Positions 46,996 through 55,800 of a stretch of DNA of 64,000 nt are shown piece by piece. Numbering within the stretch: the stretch's first letter is position 1; each line of letters starts with the position of its first letter. A program made the translations under genes and the position numbers. The notes beneath the pieces were generated by a model, which worked only from the letters and a program-made list of their open reading frames with translations, made no database searches and was not told where the DNA came from. This DNA is from Croceivirga thetidis (GTDB lineage Bacteria > Bacteroidota > Bacteroidia > Flavobacteriales > Flavobacteriaceae): NCBI RefSeq assembly GCF_012272815.1, contig NZ_JAAWWL010000002.1, positions 124,001 to 188,000 on the forward strand, in the 5' to 3' direction.

Positions 46996-47324
46996 GGTAT
47001 CTATTGCTTTTTATTTTGGTTGTGTCTTGTAGAACGGCATCAAATTCTGTGGACCTAGAACCCCTATGTTTACAAGAAACCGTTGAAAAAATTATGACTG
47101 AACCTCCACAAACTCCAAGAAGTGAGATCAAGCAAGGATTTTACAATAACAACCGTATATATGTTTATTCAGAAAAAAGAGGAATTTCAGATTTCGCCAT
47201 TATATTAAATTCGGAATGCGAATATCTATGTGAAATTGGTGGAGTAGGAGGAACAGCAAACTGTCCGAATAATATCTTTGAAAATTTAAAAAACCTAGAA
47301 TTAATCTGGATTGATCCCCGATGA
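46992..47324 (+). CDS. Small lipoprotein of unknown function
   Basis: 110 residues with a lipobox signal (MRYLLLFILVVSC). I do not recognise the family. The mature part holds four cysteines, two of them in CEYLCEIGGVGGTANCPNN, a Gly/Asn-rich stretch that could be disulfide bonded, and a beta-rich middle (NNRIYVYSEKRGISDFAIIL). The ATG overlaps the VanX-like stop by four bases (ATGA), so the gene is translationally coupled to it. The 3' end overlaps the convergent THUMP-like methyltransferase gene by 24 bases. Probably an accessory of the dipeptidase/esterase pair by location only. Confidence 0.72.
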   Translation: MRYLLLFILVVSCRTASNSVDLEPLCLQETVEKIMTEPPQTPRSEIKQGFYNNNRIYVYSEKRGISDFAIILNSECEYLCEIGGVGGTANCPNNIFENLKNLELIWIDPR

Positions 47325-48503
47325 TTTAATTTTCTTGTTCCAGATAACGATCTTATTTCCTTCGGAGTCTTGAGTAAAAAATAAGTAGTTCTCACCTCCA
47401 TCACCTATCTTAAATTCTTTTCGAAGTTGCTTAACAGTAATCGGAAAATTACGAATAGTGATATTGGCTTTCTCAAAATTTAGCTTTTTGAGCTGTTTTT
47501 TATTGAAGGGGAATACATCTAACACTTCAAAAATCCTCCCAGGAAATTCAACCAATTTTTCCGATGTATATAGGTGTGTATGCTTGGATAATTTTTTTAG
47601 TCCAAATTCGATACCAATTATCTTGAAACAACCTGACTTTAAAATTGAGGCATTCGGTTCAAAAAGAAACTGTTGCACTTTGGAAAATTCTGCGATTGCT
47701 TTTTTTTCGCTTGAAGGATGAAAATTAAAAGTCTGATTTGAGGTTGGCAGAATGTTTATTGTTTTAATAATGGCCTCTCCCTCAAAGTCCTTTCTTAGTA
47801 CCCAGAGCAATTCTTTTACTTCGTTTTTAATGGCTACAATATGAACTTCCTTTACAAACTTCAATTCCTCTATGCCACTCGAAATATCAAGAATTGGAGA
47901 GGTCTTTATTAGAATATTTTCAGTTTTATCAAAAAGTAACTTTAGGTTCTTTGGAACATTCGGCTGGTAATCGGCTAAAAGAAATACTTTCTTTTTGTTT
48001 CCATCCCTCCGTGCTGGGTCAATATAAACCCAGTCAAACGTTTTTTCGGTTTCGTTTAAATAGTTAATTCCATCAGTTGCTATCGTTTTAATAGTATTTG
48101 CTCCTAATACGTCAAAATTGTGTTTTGCGACCATTGATAGTTCGGAATTCAATTCACAATGCAATACTTCTTTGAACTTGCTTGAAAAGAGATAACTATC
48201 CACCCCAAAACCACCTGTCAAATCTATGAGATTATCGCCTTGAACTATAGTGGATTTATACATCGCAGCGGTTTCTGAAGAAGTTTGTTCCATGCTCAAT
48301 TTAGAAGGATAAACAACATGGTTATTAGAAAACCATGTTGGTAATTTATCATTGGCTTTCTTTTTGCCTACTAATTGATGAACCAATTCGTCTTGTGAAA
48401 TACCAGGAAATATCGGCTTTTTTAAAAGCAATTTCATAGGGTCTGAATTCCAATTTTCGGAAATGAAATCTTGAACTTCCTTTTGAAGCAATTTGGAATT
48501 CAA
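47301..48503 (-). CDS. THUMP-like class I SAM methyltransferase (putative RNA methyltransferase)
   Basis: 400 residues. The SAM motif LIDLTGGFGVDSYLF lies near residues 93-107, with an acidic ribose ligand in CELNSELS and the catalytic-type motif YIDPARRDG. The C-terminal third (FPFNKKQLKKLNFEKANITIRNFPITVKQLRKEF) is the THUMP-like domain typical of this Bacteroidota family. RNA is the likely substrate, but the site is unknown. Translation appears to start at TTG (48503), because the first usable ATG would remove 21 conserved-looking residues. That TTG sits one base after the stop of the AI-2E gene (TGA-A-TTG), pointing to reinitiation. It is the last gene of a three-gene minus-strand operon. 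Confidence 0.85.
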   Translation of the reverse strand: MNSKLLQKEVQDFISENWNSDPMKLLLKKPIFPGISQDELVHQLVGKKKANDKLPTWFSNNHVVYPSKLSMEQTSSETAAMYKSTIVQGDNLIDLTGGFGVDSYLFSSKFKEVLHCELNSELSMVAKHNFDVLGANTIKTIATDGINYLNETEKTFDWVYIDPARRDGNKKKVFLLADYQPNVPKNLKLLFDKTENILIKTSPILDISSGIEELKFVKEVHIVAIKNEVKELLWVLRKDFEGEAIIKTINILPTSNQTFNFHPSSEKKAIAEFSKVQQFLFEPNASILKSGCFKIIGIEFGLKKLSKHTHLYTSEKLVEFPGRIFEVLDVFPFNKKQLKKLNFEKANITIRNFPITVKQLRKEFKIGDGGENYLFFTQDSEGNKIVIWNKKIKSSGINPD

Positions 48504-48504
48504 T

Positions 48505-49605
48505 TCAGAGGTTTTTTGTCAATTTTTGTACGATTGCATTATCCGAAAGAAATTCCTTCAAGATAACTTTGATGGCAGTGTAACCAGGCACGGCAATTAC
48601 CATTCCAGTGATTCCGAAGAGTAAGCCTGCAATAATGATGATCAAGAATATTTCAAGCGGATGTGACTTGACTGAATTGGAAAAAATAAACGGTTGCGAA
48701 AAGAAATTATCCACCAATTGACCAATAACAATACCGATAAGAACGTAAGTCGCCTTAGGTAAAATGACAGTGCTAAAATCCATTCCCAAATGACTGGTCA
48801 TGGTCAGAACTATCATAATGGTACCACCAATTATGGGCCCCACATATGGTATAATATTAAACAGTGCGCAGAGAAATGCAATTACAATGGCATTGTCAAC
48901 ACCAACTATTAAAAGAGTTACGGTGTAAATAACAAAAAGAATAAAAAGTTGAAGTAAGATTCCACCGAAATAGCGTGAAAGTAAATTATTGATTTTATCA
49001 ATGGATTTAATTGTATTACCCTCTTTTTGATCAGGAATGAAGGTCATTATACCATTCTGAAACAACTTACTGTCTTTAAGAAAAAAGAAAGAAATGAATA
49101 GCACAGAGAACAATCCTATACTAAATTCACTAACCACGTTAACCACTGAATTTAGCAAATTGGGTATGAAATTTAGGTTAATACCAGAAAGCACATTTTT
49201 TTCAATTTCAGAATCCCTGATTAGGTTATTGACATCGGAGGTTGATGTACCCAGATAATCCATAATCTGGGCATAAAGGAGATTTAGGTTTTTCTGAAGG
49301 TCTTCAACACTTAAAAGGGATAAATTTTTACTTTGCTCATTAATTAGAGGTATGAATAGGGCCAATATGCCTAAAAAGATAGATACCATAAACACCATGG
49401 TCACAATTACAGCTACCGTGTTTGGGAATTTTAGTTTCCTTCTTAAAAACAGAACAATGGGCCTCCCTAAAAGAGCAACAACAGCTGCAATTGCTAAATA
49501 GGCCAAAACCGAACGAATGGCATATAAGAAATAACCAACCAAAACAATGGCCGCTAAAATCAGAACTGCACGCAAAATGCCGTTGGCTATTTTTTTGGAT
49601 TCCAT
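48505..49605 (-). CDS. AI-2E family transporter
   Basis: Start at ATG 49605 (MESKKIANGILRAVLILAAI); a longer frame extends into the previous gene and is unlikely. 366 residues with about eight hydrophobic segments, two near the N-terminus (about 12-60), and the typical C-terminal block GVDNAIVIAFLCALFNIIPYVGPIIGG then PLEIFLIIIIAGLLFGITGMVIAVPGYTA. This is the UPF0118/PerM family of inner-membrane transporters; despite the name, substrates differ and are mostly unproven. The ATG is one base after the DUF4159 stop (TAA-A-ATG), and its own stop is one base before the methyltransferase TTG. Confidence 0.9.
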   Translation of the reverse strand: MESKKIANGILRAVLILAAIVLVGYFLYAIRSVLAYLAIAAVVALLGRPIVLFLRRKLKFPNTVAVIVTMVFMVSIFLGILALFIPLINEQSKNLSLLSVEDLQKNLNLLYAQIMDYLGTSTSDVNNLIRDSEIEKNVLSGINLNFIPNLLNSVVNVVSEFSIGLFSVLFISFFFLKDSKLFQNGIMTFIPDQKEGNTIKSIDKINNLLSRYFGGILLQLFILFVIYTVTLLIVGVDNAIVIAFLCALFNIIPYVGPIIGGTIMIVLTMTSHLGMDFSTVILPKATYVLIGIVIGQLVDNFFSQPFIFSNSVKSHPLEIFLIIIIAGLLFGITGMVIAVPGYTAIKVILKEFLSDNAIVQKLTKNL

Positions 49606-49606
49606 T

Positions 49607-50260
49607 TTAAGATTTAAAAACGTATTGAACAATATTTGCGCCCATCTGCAAAGCCCTTTTTCGAACTTCTTCTGGGTCATTATGAACTGAAGGGTCTTCC
49701 CAACCATCACCCAAATCACTTTCAAGGGTAAATAAAAGCATCAATCGACCTTCTTCGAAAATTCCGAACGCTTGCGGCCGTTCACCGTCATGTTCGTGAA
49801 TTTTTGGTAATCCATTGGGGAATTTAAATTTTTGATTGAATATCGGATGGTCACTTCCTAATTCCACCAATTCACTATTAGGAAAGACTTTAGTCAATTC
49901 TCTCCTGAAATAAGTTTCCATTCCGTAGTTGTCGTCTATATGAAGGAACCCCCCGGACAATAAATAAGTTCTAAGGTTCTCAGCTTCTTCTGCTGTAAAA
50001 AATACATTTCCATGACCCGTCATATGCAGAAAAGGATACTGAAAAATGCCCACGCTACCTACTTCAACTGTTTCAGGTTTTGAATTGATCTTGGTATCGA
50101 TTTCCTGATTGCAAAAACGAATTAAGTTCGGTAGTGCCGTTGGGTTGGAATACCAATCACCGCCACCACCATATTTTAAAATGGCAATCTCTTGTGATAG
50201 CGATGTGTTAATCACAAAAAGAGTTAAAAACAGTATTGATTTGGTAAGAATCCTGTGCAT
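49607..50260 (-). CDS. DUF4159 domain exported protein
   Basis: Start chosen at ATG 50260 (MHRILTKSILFLTLFVINTSLSQE), which leaves a signal peptide ending about residue 23; 217 residues. The body matches the DUF4159 pattern: IAILKYGGGGDWYSNPTALPN, FLHMTGHGNVFFTAEEAENL, LSGGFLHIDDNYGM and WEDPSVHNDPEEVRKRALQMG. The fold is thought to be amidotransferase-like. The function is unknown; in other genomes it occurs near MoxR/DUF58 genes, which are not present here. It heads the operon DUF4159-AI-2E-THUMP-like MTase, with a TATTTTTG -7 element 23 bases upstream. Confidence 0.85.
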   Translation of the reverse strand: MHRILTKSILFLTLFVINTSLSQEIAILKYGGGGDWYSNPTALPNLIRFCNQEIDTKINSKPETVEVGSVGIFQYPFLHMTGHGNVFFTAEEAENLRTYLLSGGFLHIDDNYGMETYFRRELTKVFPNSELVELGSDHPIFNQKFKFPNGLPKIHEHDGERPQAFGIFEEGRLMLLFTLESDLGDGWEDPSVHNDPEEVRKRALQMGANIVQYVFKS

Positions 50261-50282
50261 TTTCCGAATAATCAAGGGTAAT

Positions 50283-50290
50283 CAAAAATA
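50283..50290 (-). promoter_or_regulatory. -7 promoter element of the DUF4159 operon
   Basis: On the minus strand TATTTTTG, an exact TAnnTTTG match, ending 22 bases before the ATG at 50260. It lies inside the 38-base space separating this operon from the divergent DUF1223 gene. Confidence 0.5.
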
Positions 50291-50298
50291 ACATTTTC

Positions 50299-51060
50299 GT
50301 GATTAAGAATCTCTCAATTGTAACAATAGTACTTGTTGGCCTGTTATCGACAGCTTTTTTGGCTAGTAATGAACCTGAAAATAAATTAACTACTTCAAAT
50401 TTTAAACCAATTGTTGTTTTAGAACTGTTTACTTCTCAGGGTTGTTCGAGTTGTCCACCCGCTGATGTTTTATTGGATGAGGTAAAAGTAAAGTACCCTA
50501 AAGACGTGTACGCATTATCGTATCACGTTGATTATTGGAATTACATTGGTTGGAAGGACCCTTTTAGTCAATCAAAATTCTCGACTAAACAGCGATTTTA
50601 TAATTCAAAACTTAGGAGTAGGGGTAATTATACACCACAGTTGGTTGTAAACGGAAGTGAACATTTTGTCGGTTCAAACAGGTTAAAAATGTACAATGCC
50701 ATTGAATCAAAAAAGAACTTAAATCCAACAAACCAAGTTGAAATAAAAAATGTTGGAAAGAAAAACAATACGATTTCATTCAATTACGAACTGCTAGGCA
50801 GTGTTAAGGATAAAGATGTGAGGGCCGTTTTGGTGCTTAACGAGCGAATTACTAAGGTTTCTCGGGGAGAGAATCGAAACCGAACACTTAAGAATACGAA
50901 TATTGTTGTTGCCGAAAAGTACTTAAGTAACATAAATGAAAAATCTGGGATTATTAAGATTCCAGAATTGGTGTCTGAAAACGATGAATTGAGCTTAATG
51001 ATAATCATTGAAACTTCAGATCTAACGATAACAGGGGCCGCTAAAGAAAAAATAAATTAG
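50299..51060 (+). CDS. DUF1223 thioredoxin-fold exported protein
   Basis: 253 residues. The start is GTG at 50299, giving MIKNLSIVTIVLVGLLSTAFLA, a signal peptide or membrane anchor. The thioredoxin-like DUF1223 core shows VLELFTSQGCSSCPPADVLL with a C-S-S-C redox pair, ALSYHVDYWNYIGWKDPF, and YTPQLVVNGSEHFVGSN. A cis-Pro follows in TPQ. Probably a periplasmic redox protein of unknown partner. It is divergent from the DUF4159 operon (38 bases), so the two promoters must overlap. The 3' end overlaps that of rsmE by four bases (convergent). Confidence 0.85.
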   Translation: MIKNLSIVTIVLVGLLSTAFLASNEPENKLTTSNFKPIVVLELFTSQGCSSCPPADVLLDEVKVKYPKDVYALSYHVDYWNYIGWKDPFSQSKFSTKQRFYNSKLRSRGNYTPQLVVNGSEHFVGSNRLKMYNAIESKKNLNPTNQVEIKNVGKKNNTISFNYELLGSVKDKDVRAVLVLNERITKVSRGENRNRTLKNTNIVVAEKYLSNINEKSGIIKIPELVSENDELSLMIIIETSDLTITGAAKEKIN

Positions 51061-51761
51061 GCATTGACGATAGCTATGGTAGCACAAGCTACAACTGCTG
51101 CTGTCTCCGTTCGTAGTCTATTTTTACCCATGGTAATTGGGGTGAAACCCTTTTCCATAGCTTCTTTTATTTCGTTTTTCGAAAAATCACCTTCCGGACC
51201 TATCAATATGACAACGTCTTTATCTGCAGCCAATCTTCTCTTAAGTTCAACTTTTTCAGAATCATCACAATGCGCTATGAATTGTAATTCTCCCTCGGTT
51301 TTCGAAATGAAGTCATTGAATGATGTAGGTGCGTTTAATTTGGGTAATCTGGTTTGTAATGATTGTTTCATAGCTGCCTGAAGTACGCGTTCAAAACGTT
51401 CTTGTTTTATAACTCTACGCTCAGAATTTTCGCAAATGATAGGGGTGATTTCATCAATCCCTATCTCCGTAGCTTTCTCCAAAAACCACTCATATCTATC
51501 GTTCATTTTCGTTGGTGCGACTGCTAAATGCACTGAGAACATTTTGGGTATGGAGCGTTCTTCATTGATTATTTGCGCCTTACACTTTTTAACGTCCGCA
51601 ACTAAAATTTCCGCTTCAAACAGGCTTCCTTGTCCATTGGTTATATGAAGAATATCGCCTTCCTTTTTTCGTAATACCCTCACTATGTGCTTGCTCTCCT
51701 CAGCTGAAAAGAAAAATTGTTTAAAGCTATTATCCAATGAAGGGTTGTAAAAAAGTTGCAT
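51057..51761 (-). CDS. rsmE: 16S rRNA (uracil(1498)-N(3))-methyltransferase
   Basis: SPOUT-class methyltransferase that methylates U1498 in the decoding region of 16S rRNA. 234 residues, usual length. An N-terminal PUA-like part (HIVRVLRKKEGDILHITNGQG) is followed by the knotted SAM-binding region LIGPEGDFSKNEIKEAMEKGF and TMGKNRLRTETAAVVA; EKATEIGIDEITPIICENSERR is the family motif. It lies downstream of tsaD on the minus strand with an 18-base gap, so the two are probably co-transcribed as tRNA/rRNA modification genes. Confidence 0.94.
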   Translation of the reverse strand: MQLFYNPSLDNSFKQFFFSAEESKHIVRVLRKKEGDILHITNGQGSLFEAEILVADVKKCKAQIINEERSIPKMFSVHLAVAPTKMNDRYEWFLEKATEIGIDEITPIICENSERRVIKQERFERVLQAAMKQSLQTRLPKLNAPTSFNDFISKTEGELQFIAHCDDSEKVELKRRLAADKDVVILIGPEGDFSKNEIKEAMEKGFTPITMGKNRLRTETAAVVACATIAIVNA

Positions 51762-51779
51762 TTTTTTATTTATTAGTTA

Positions 51780-52808
51780 TTATTCCCCTATGACATATCG
51801 CGCTTTCGCAACTACATTTTTAGCTGAAAAGTTTTTTTGTAAATATTTCAAATAGCCAACAATACCAATCATAGCAGCATTATCCGTACAAAATTCAAAT
51901 TTTGGAATATAGGTTTGCCAACCTTTTTCATGTTCGGCAGCAGCCAATCGATTTCGAATTCCAGAATTCGCTGCAACGCCACCTCCGATAGCCACTTGTT
52001 TTATTCCGGTTTGATTCACTGCTTTCTCAAGCTTTTCCATTAAAATTTCCAATATGGTATATTGGATACTTGCACAAACGTCTTCTAGGTTTTCTTCCAA
52101 AAAATTTGGATTTGCCTTGGTTTGTTTTTGAATGTAGTACAAGATACTGGTCTTAAGACCACTGAAGCTAAAATTTAAACCATCTACCTTAGGTTTTGGA
52201 AAAGGATAAGCACGTGGATTTCCCTTTTTTGCAAGTTTGTCAATTAGTGGCCCACCTGGATAGGGTAGACCTAATAATTTTGCGCTTTTGTCAAATGCTT
52301 CACCAACAGCATCATCTAAGGTTTGCCCAAGAATTTCCATCTCTAAAAAGTCCTTGACCAATACGATTTGCGTATGCCCGCCACTAATGGTCATCGCCAA
52401 AAAAGGAAATGTAGGCGTTTTTTGGTTTTCATCCTTTATGAAGTGAACTAATATATGTGCTTGCATGTGGTTGACCTCAATTAGGGGTATTTCCAGTCCC
52501 ATCGACATGGATTTGGCAAATGAGGTGCCTACCAAAAGGGAACCCATAAGTCCAGGACCACGAGTAAAGGCAATAGCTGATAGCGCTTTTTTATCGATAT
52601 TTGCTTGAGCCAAAGCTTGATGAACCACGGGAACGATATTTTGTTGATGCGCCCTCGATGCCAATTCGGGAACCACACCACCATATTTGCGATGAATTTC
52701 TTGGTTGGCAACAACATTGCTAAGCACTTTGTCATTTGCAAGAACTGCAGCTGACGTATCATCACAAGATGATTCAATGGCTAATATGTAAGTTGTTTTA
52801 TGATTCAT
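51780..52808 (-). CDS. tsaD: tRNA N6-adenosine threonylcarbamoyltransferase
   Basis: Transfers threonylcarbamoyl to A37 of tRNAs reading ANN codons, with TsaB and TsaE. Start at ATG 52808 (MNHKTTYILAIESSCDDTSA); an ATG five codons upstream is also in frame. 342 residues. Family motifs: IESSCDDTSAAV, ASRAHQQNIVPVVHQAL, the metal-binding histidines in EVNHMQAHIL, SGGHTQIVLV, and AIGGGVAANSGIRNRL. It is divergent from tamB; the intergenic space is only about 50 bases and carries a TATCTTTG -7 element for tsaD. It is followed by rsmE. Confidence 0.95.
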   Translation of the reverse strand: MNHKTTYILAIESSCDDTSAAVLANDKVLSNVVANQEIHRKYGGVVPELASRAHQQNIVPVVHQALAQANIDKKALSAIAFTRGPGLMGSLLVGTSFAKSMSMGLEIPLIEVNHMQAHILVHFIKDENQKTPTFPFLAMTISGGHTQIVLVKDFLEMEILGQTLDDAVGEAFDKSAKLLGLPYPGGPLIDKLAKKGNPRAYPFPKPKVDGLNFSFSGLKTSILYYIQKQTKANPNFLEENLEDVCASIQYTILEILMEKLEKAVNQTGIKQVAIGGGVAANSGIRNRLAAAEHEKGWQTYIPKFEFCTDNAAMIGIVGYLKYLQKNFSAKNVVAKARYVIGE

Positions 52809-52834
52809 TAAAGTTTGGAACAAAAATTGTCGAA

Positions 52835-52842
52835 CAAAGATA
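52835..52842 (-). promoter_or_regulatory. -7 promoter element of tsaD
   Basis: On the minus strand TATCTTTG, an exact TAnnTTTG match, 26 bases before the tsaD ATG at 52808. A CAAA (TTTG on the minus strand) occurs at 52859-52862, but the spacing of 16 is short. Confidence 0.5.
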
Positions 52843-52889
52843 AAAGTTAGGTCCCTATCAAAAAACTCCGCAAAATACTGTTTCGGGTT

Positions 52890-55800
52890 GTGCTGTTCAT
52901 TTTACTGATTTTAGTAGTGGCAACCTTGGTATTTTCCATTCCTGCAGTTCAAACAAGTATAGCGAAAAGGGTCACCTCAGATTTGAATGGAGAGTTTGGT
53001 ACGAATATTCAAATGGAGCGAATACAAATTTCTCCTTTAACCATGAATACTCATATCAAAAGTATTTATGTTGAAGATTATCAAGGTGATACCTTAATTT
53101 TTATAGATAAAGTTTCCACATCAATTTTGAGCGTCAAAAATTTAATTGACGGTAAATTGGAGTTTGGTGATTTTGATATTGAAGGACTGCTGTTCAATAT
53201 GAAAACCTATAAGGGCGAACGTGACACCAACTTAGATGTTTTTGTAGATAAGTTGGATGATGGCAAACCTCGAGAACCGGGTACACCTCCTTTTTATATG
53301 TCATCTACAGAGATAAAAATTAAAGATGGTAGCTATAGACTGAATGATGAAAACTTAGAAGAACCAAAAATCTTAGACTTTAGGAATCTAAAAGTTTTGG
53401 CTAATGATTTTCAAATTTTAGGTCCGGAAGTAAGTTTGGATATCAAAGAATTAGGATTTGATTTTAACCGTGGTCTAAGAATGGAGAATTTGAAGACTCA
53501 ATTCAAATACACCAAACAAGAGATGCGTTTCGAAAATCTTGGGATTAAAACACCGGAATCGAATCTAGAAGGTCAATTGGTGTTTTCTTACGACCGCAAA
53601 GATTTCGCGCAATTTTTGGACGCGGTAAAATTGAAGGCAAGCTTTAATGATTCTAAAATTGCATTCAATGAACTTAATCTGTTTTTCAATGAATTTGGAA
53701 AGGATAAAGTGGCAGTTTTTTCTGGAGATTTTGAAGGAGTGCTTAATGACTTTGAAGCGCAGAATCTGGTATTAAATTCTGATTACACCAGAATCAACGG
53801 TGATTTTAATTTCAGAAATCTTTTTAGGGAAACGGAACCTTTTATTATCAATGCAGATTTGAATAGAGTCTCTTCTAGCTATTACCAACTTAGATCTATT
53901 CTACCAAGATTATTGGGTAGAAACATACCAAGCTCCCTAAAAAATCTTGGTGGATTTTCCGTACGTGGAATTGCAGAAATTACAGAAAGTTCAGTTGATG
54001 CCCAAGTTGATCTTACTACGGCTATCGGAAACGCCACAACTGATCTACAAATGACGAATGTCAATAATGTTGATAATGCCTCATATAGGGGGCTTGTTTC
54101 TTTTGAAGAGTTTGATATTGGTGTTTTTTTGGAAGATCCAACTTTTGGCAAAACCACATTAAATCTTGATGTTGAGGGTAGGGGCTTTACACCAGAATTT
54201 TTAAATACCCGGGCCACTGGTGAAATTGACAAACTCGTCTATCGTGGTTATGAGTATAATGATATTAAGGTTTCAGGTATTCTGAAAGATCAGTTATTCG
54301 ATGGTAGACTCAATTGCAATGACCAAAATTTGAGATTCGATTTTCAAGGATTAGCAAATTTTGGAGGTGGTCGAAACCAATTCAATTTTATTGCCGATGT
54401 CGATTATGCAGATTTAAAGAAAATGCGCTTCATAAACGACAGTATTTCAATATTTAGAGGTAATGTAAAAATGGATATTACAGGTAATACACTAGATAAT
54501 ATTGCTGGAGAAGTGAATTTTACTGATACTGCATATCAGAACAAAAATGAAATCTATTTTTTTGATGATTTCAATATAGTTTCAAAGTTTGAAGGAGATT
54601 CAATTCGAGAAATTAGCATAAACTCTCCTGATATCATAGAAGGGTATGCTCGTGGTATTTTTAAAGTTAATGAATTAGGTAAATTGGTTCAAAATTCAGT
54701 TGGAAGCATTTACACTAATTATGAACCATTTGAAATCTCATCAGGTCAACGTATCAATTTTAATTTCAATATTTATAATAAAATTGTAGACGTCTTTTTT
54801 CCCGATGTTAGCTTTGGTCCTGATACTTCAATCAAGGGAAGAATTGTATCAAATGAAAAAGATTTCAAACTCACTTTCGAGTCCCCTCAAATTGAAGCTT
54901 TTAGAAATAAATTTGATGGGGTCGAGCTACAAATAGATAATAATAACCCATTGTTCAATACCTTTTTGACAGTTGATGAAATGTCAACAATTTACTATGA
55001 TGTCAAAGACTTTAGTTTAATAAATACCACATTAAAAGACACCCTGTTTTTTAGAACTGAATTCAAAGGTGGTGGTGATAATGACGATGAATACAACCTA
55101 AATTTTTACCATACTTTTTCTGGTAATAACAGTTCGGTAATCGGACTTAAGAAATCGGATGTGAGTTTTAAGGGTAATACCTGGTTGTTGAATTCAGAAG
55201 GCAACCAGCAAAATAAAATTATTATAAACAACTCATTGGATAGCTTGCGAATTCAAGAAATTGTAATGGATAATATGAACAACGAAAGAATTCGTTTGAA
55301 CGGTCAAATGGCCGACTCAACCTTCAAAGATTTGGAATTGGAGTTCAAATTGGTTTCGTTGGACAAAATAACCCCCAACATCGATAGTCTTAAACTTGAT
55401 GGCCAAGTTGATGGGTTTTTGAATATTCTCCAGAAAGATGGAAAATATTTGCCTTCATCGAGTTTAAGAATCGACGATTTTTCTGTTAACAAAACGATTC
55501 TGGGTGACATGGAGATGATGATATTCGGTAACGATGATTTAACTGAATACGGAGTTAATACATGGTTGACCTACAAAGGCCAAGAGCAATTCGGCATGAG
55601 CGGTAAAATTTTCGACTCTAAGACTGAAACTACACTTGATTTATTGGCGACTTTTGAGGATTTTTCTTTGGAGCCGCTCGCCCCTTTAGGTGAGGATGTC
55701 ATCTCGAATATCAGAGGGTTTTTGAGTGGTAGCGCCCGTGTTACTGGTAATGCACGAAATCCTAGTATTGACGGAAGTTTAACAATGAACGAAGCGGGCA

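Noticed and set aside
47458-47721. Plus-strand frame opposite the THUMP-like methyltransferase
   Set aside because: No recognisable motif, wholly antisense to a gene with clear SAM and DPARR motifs.
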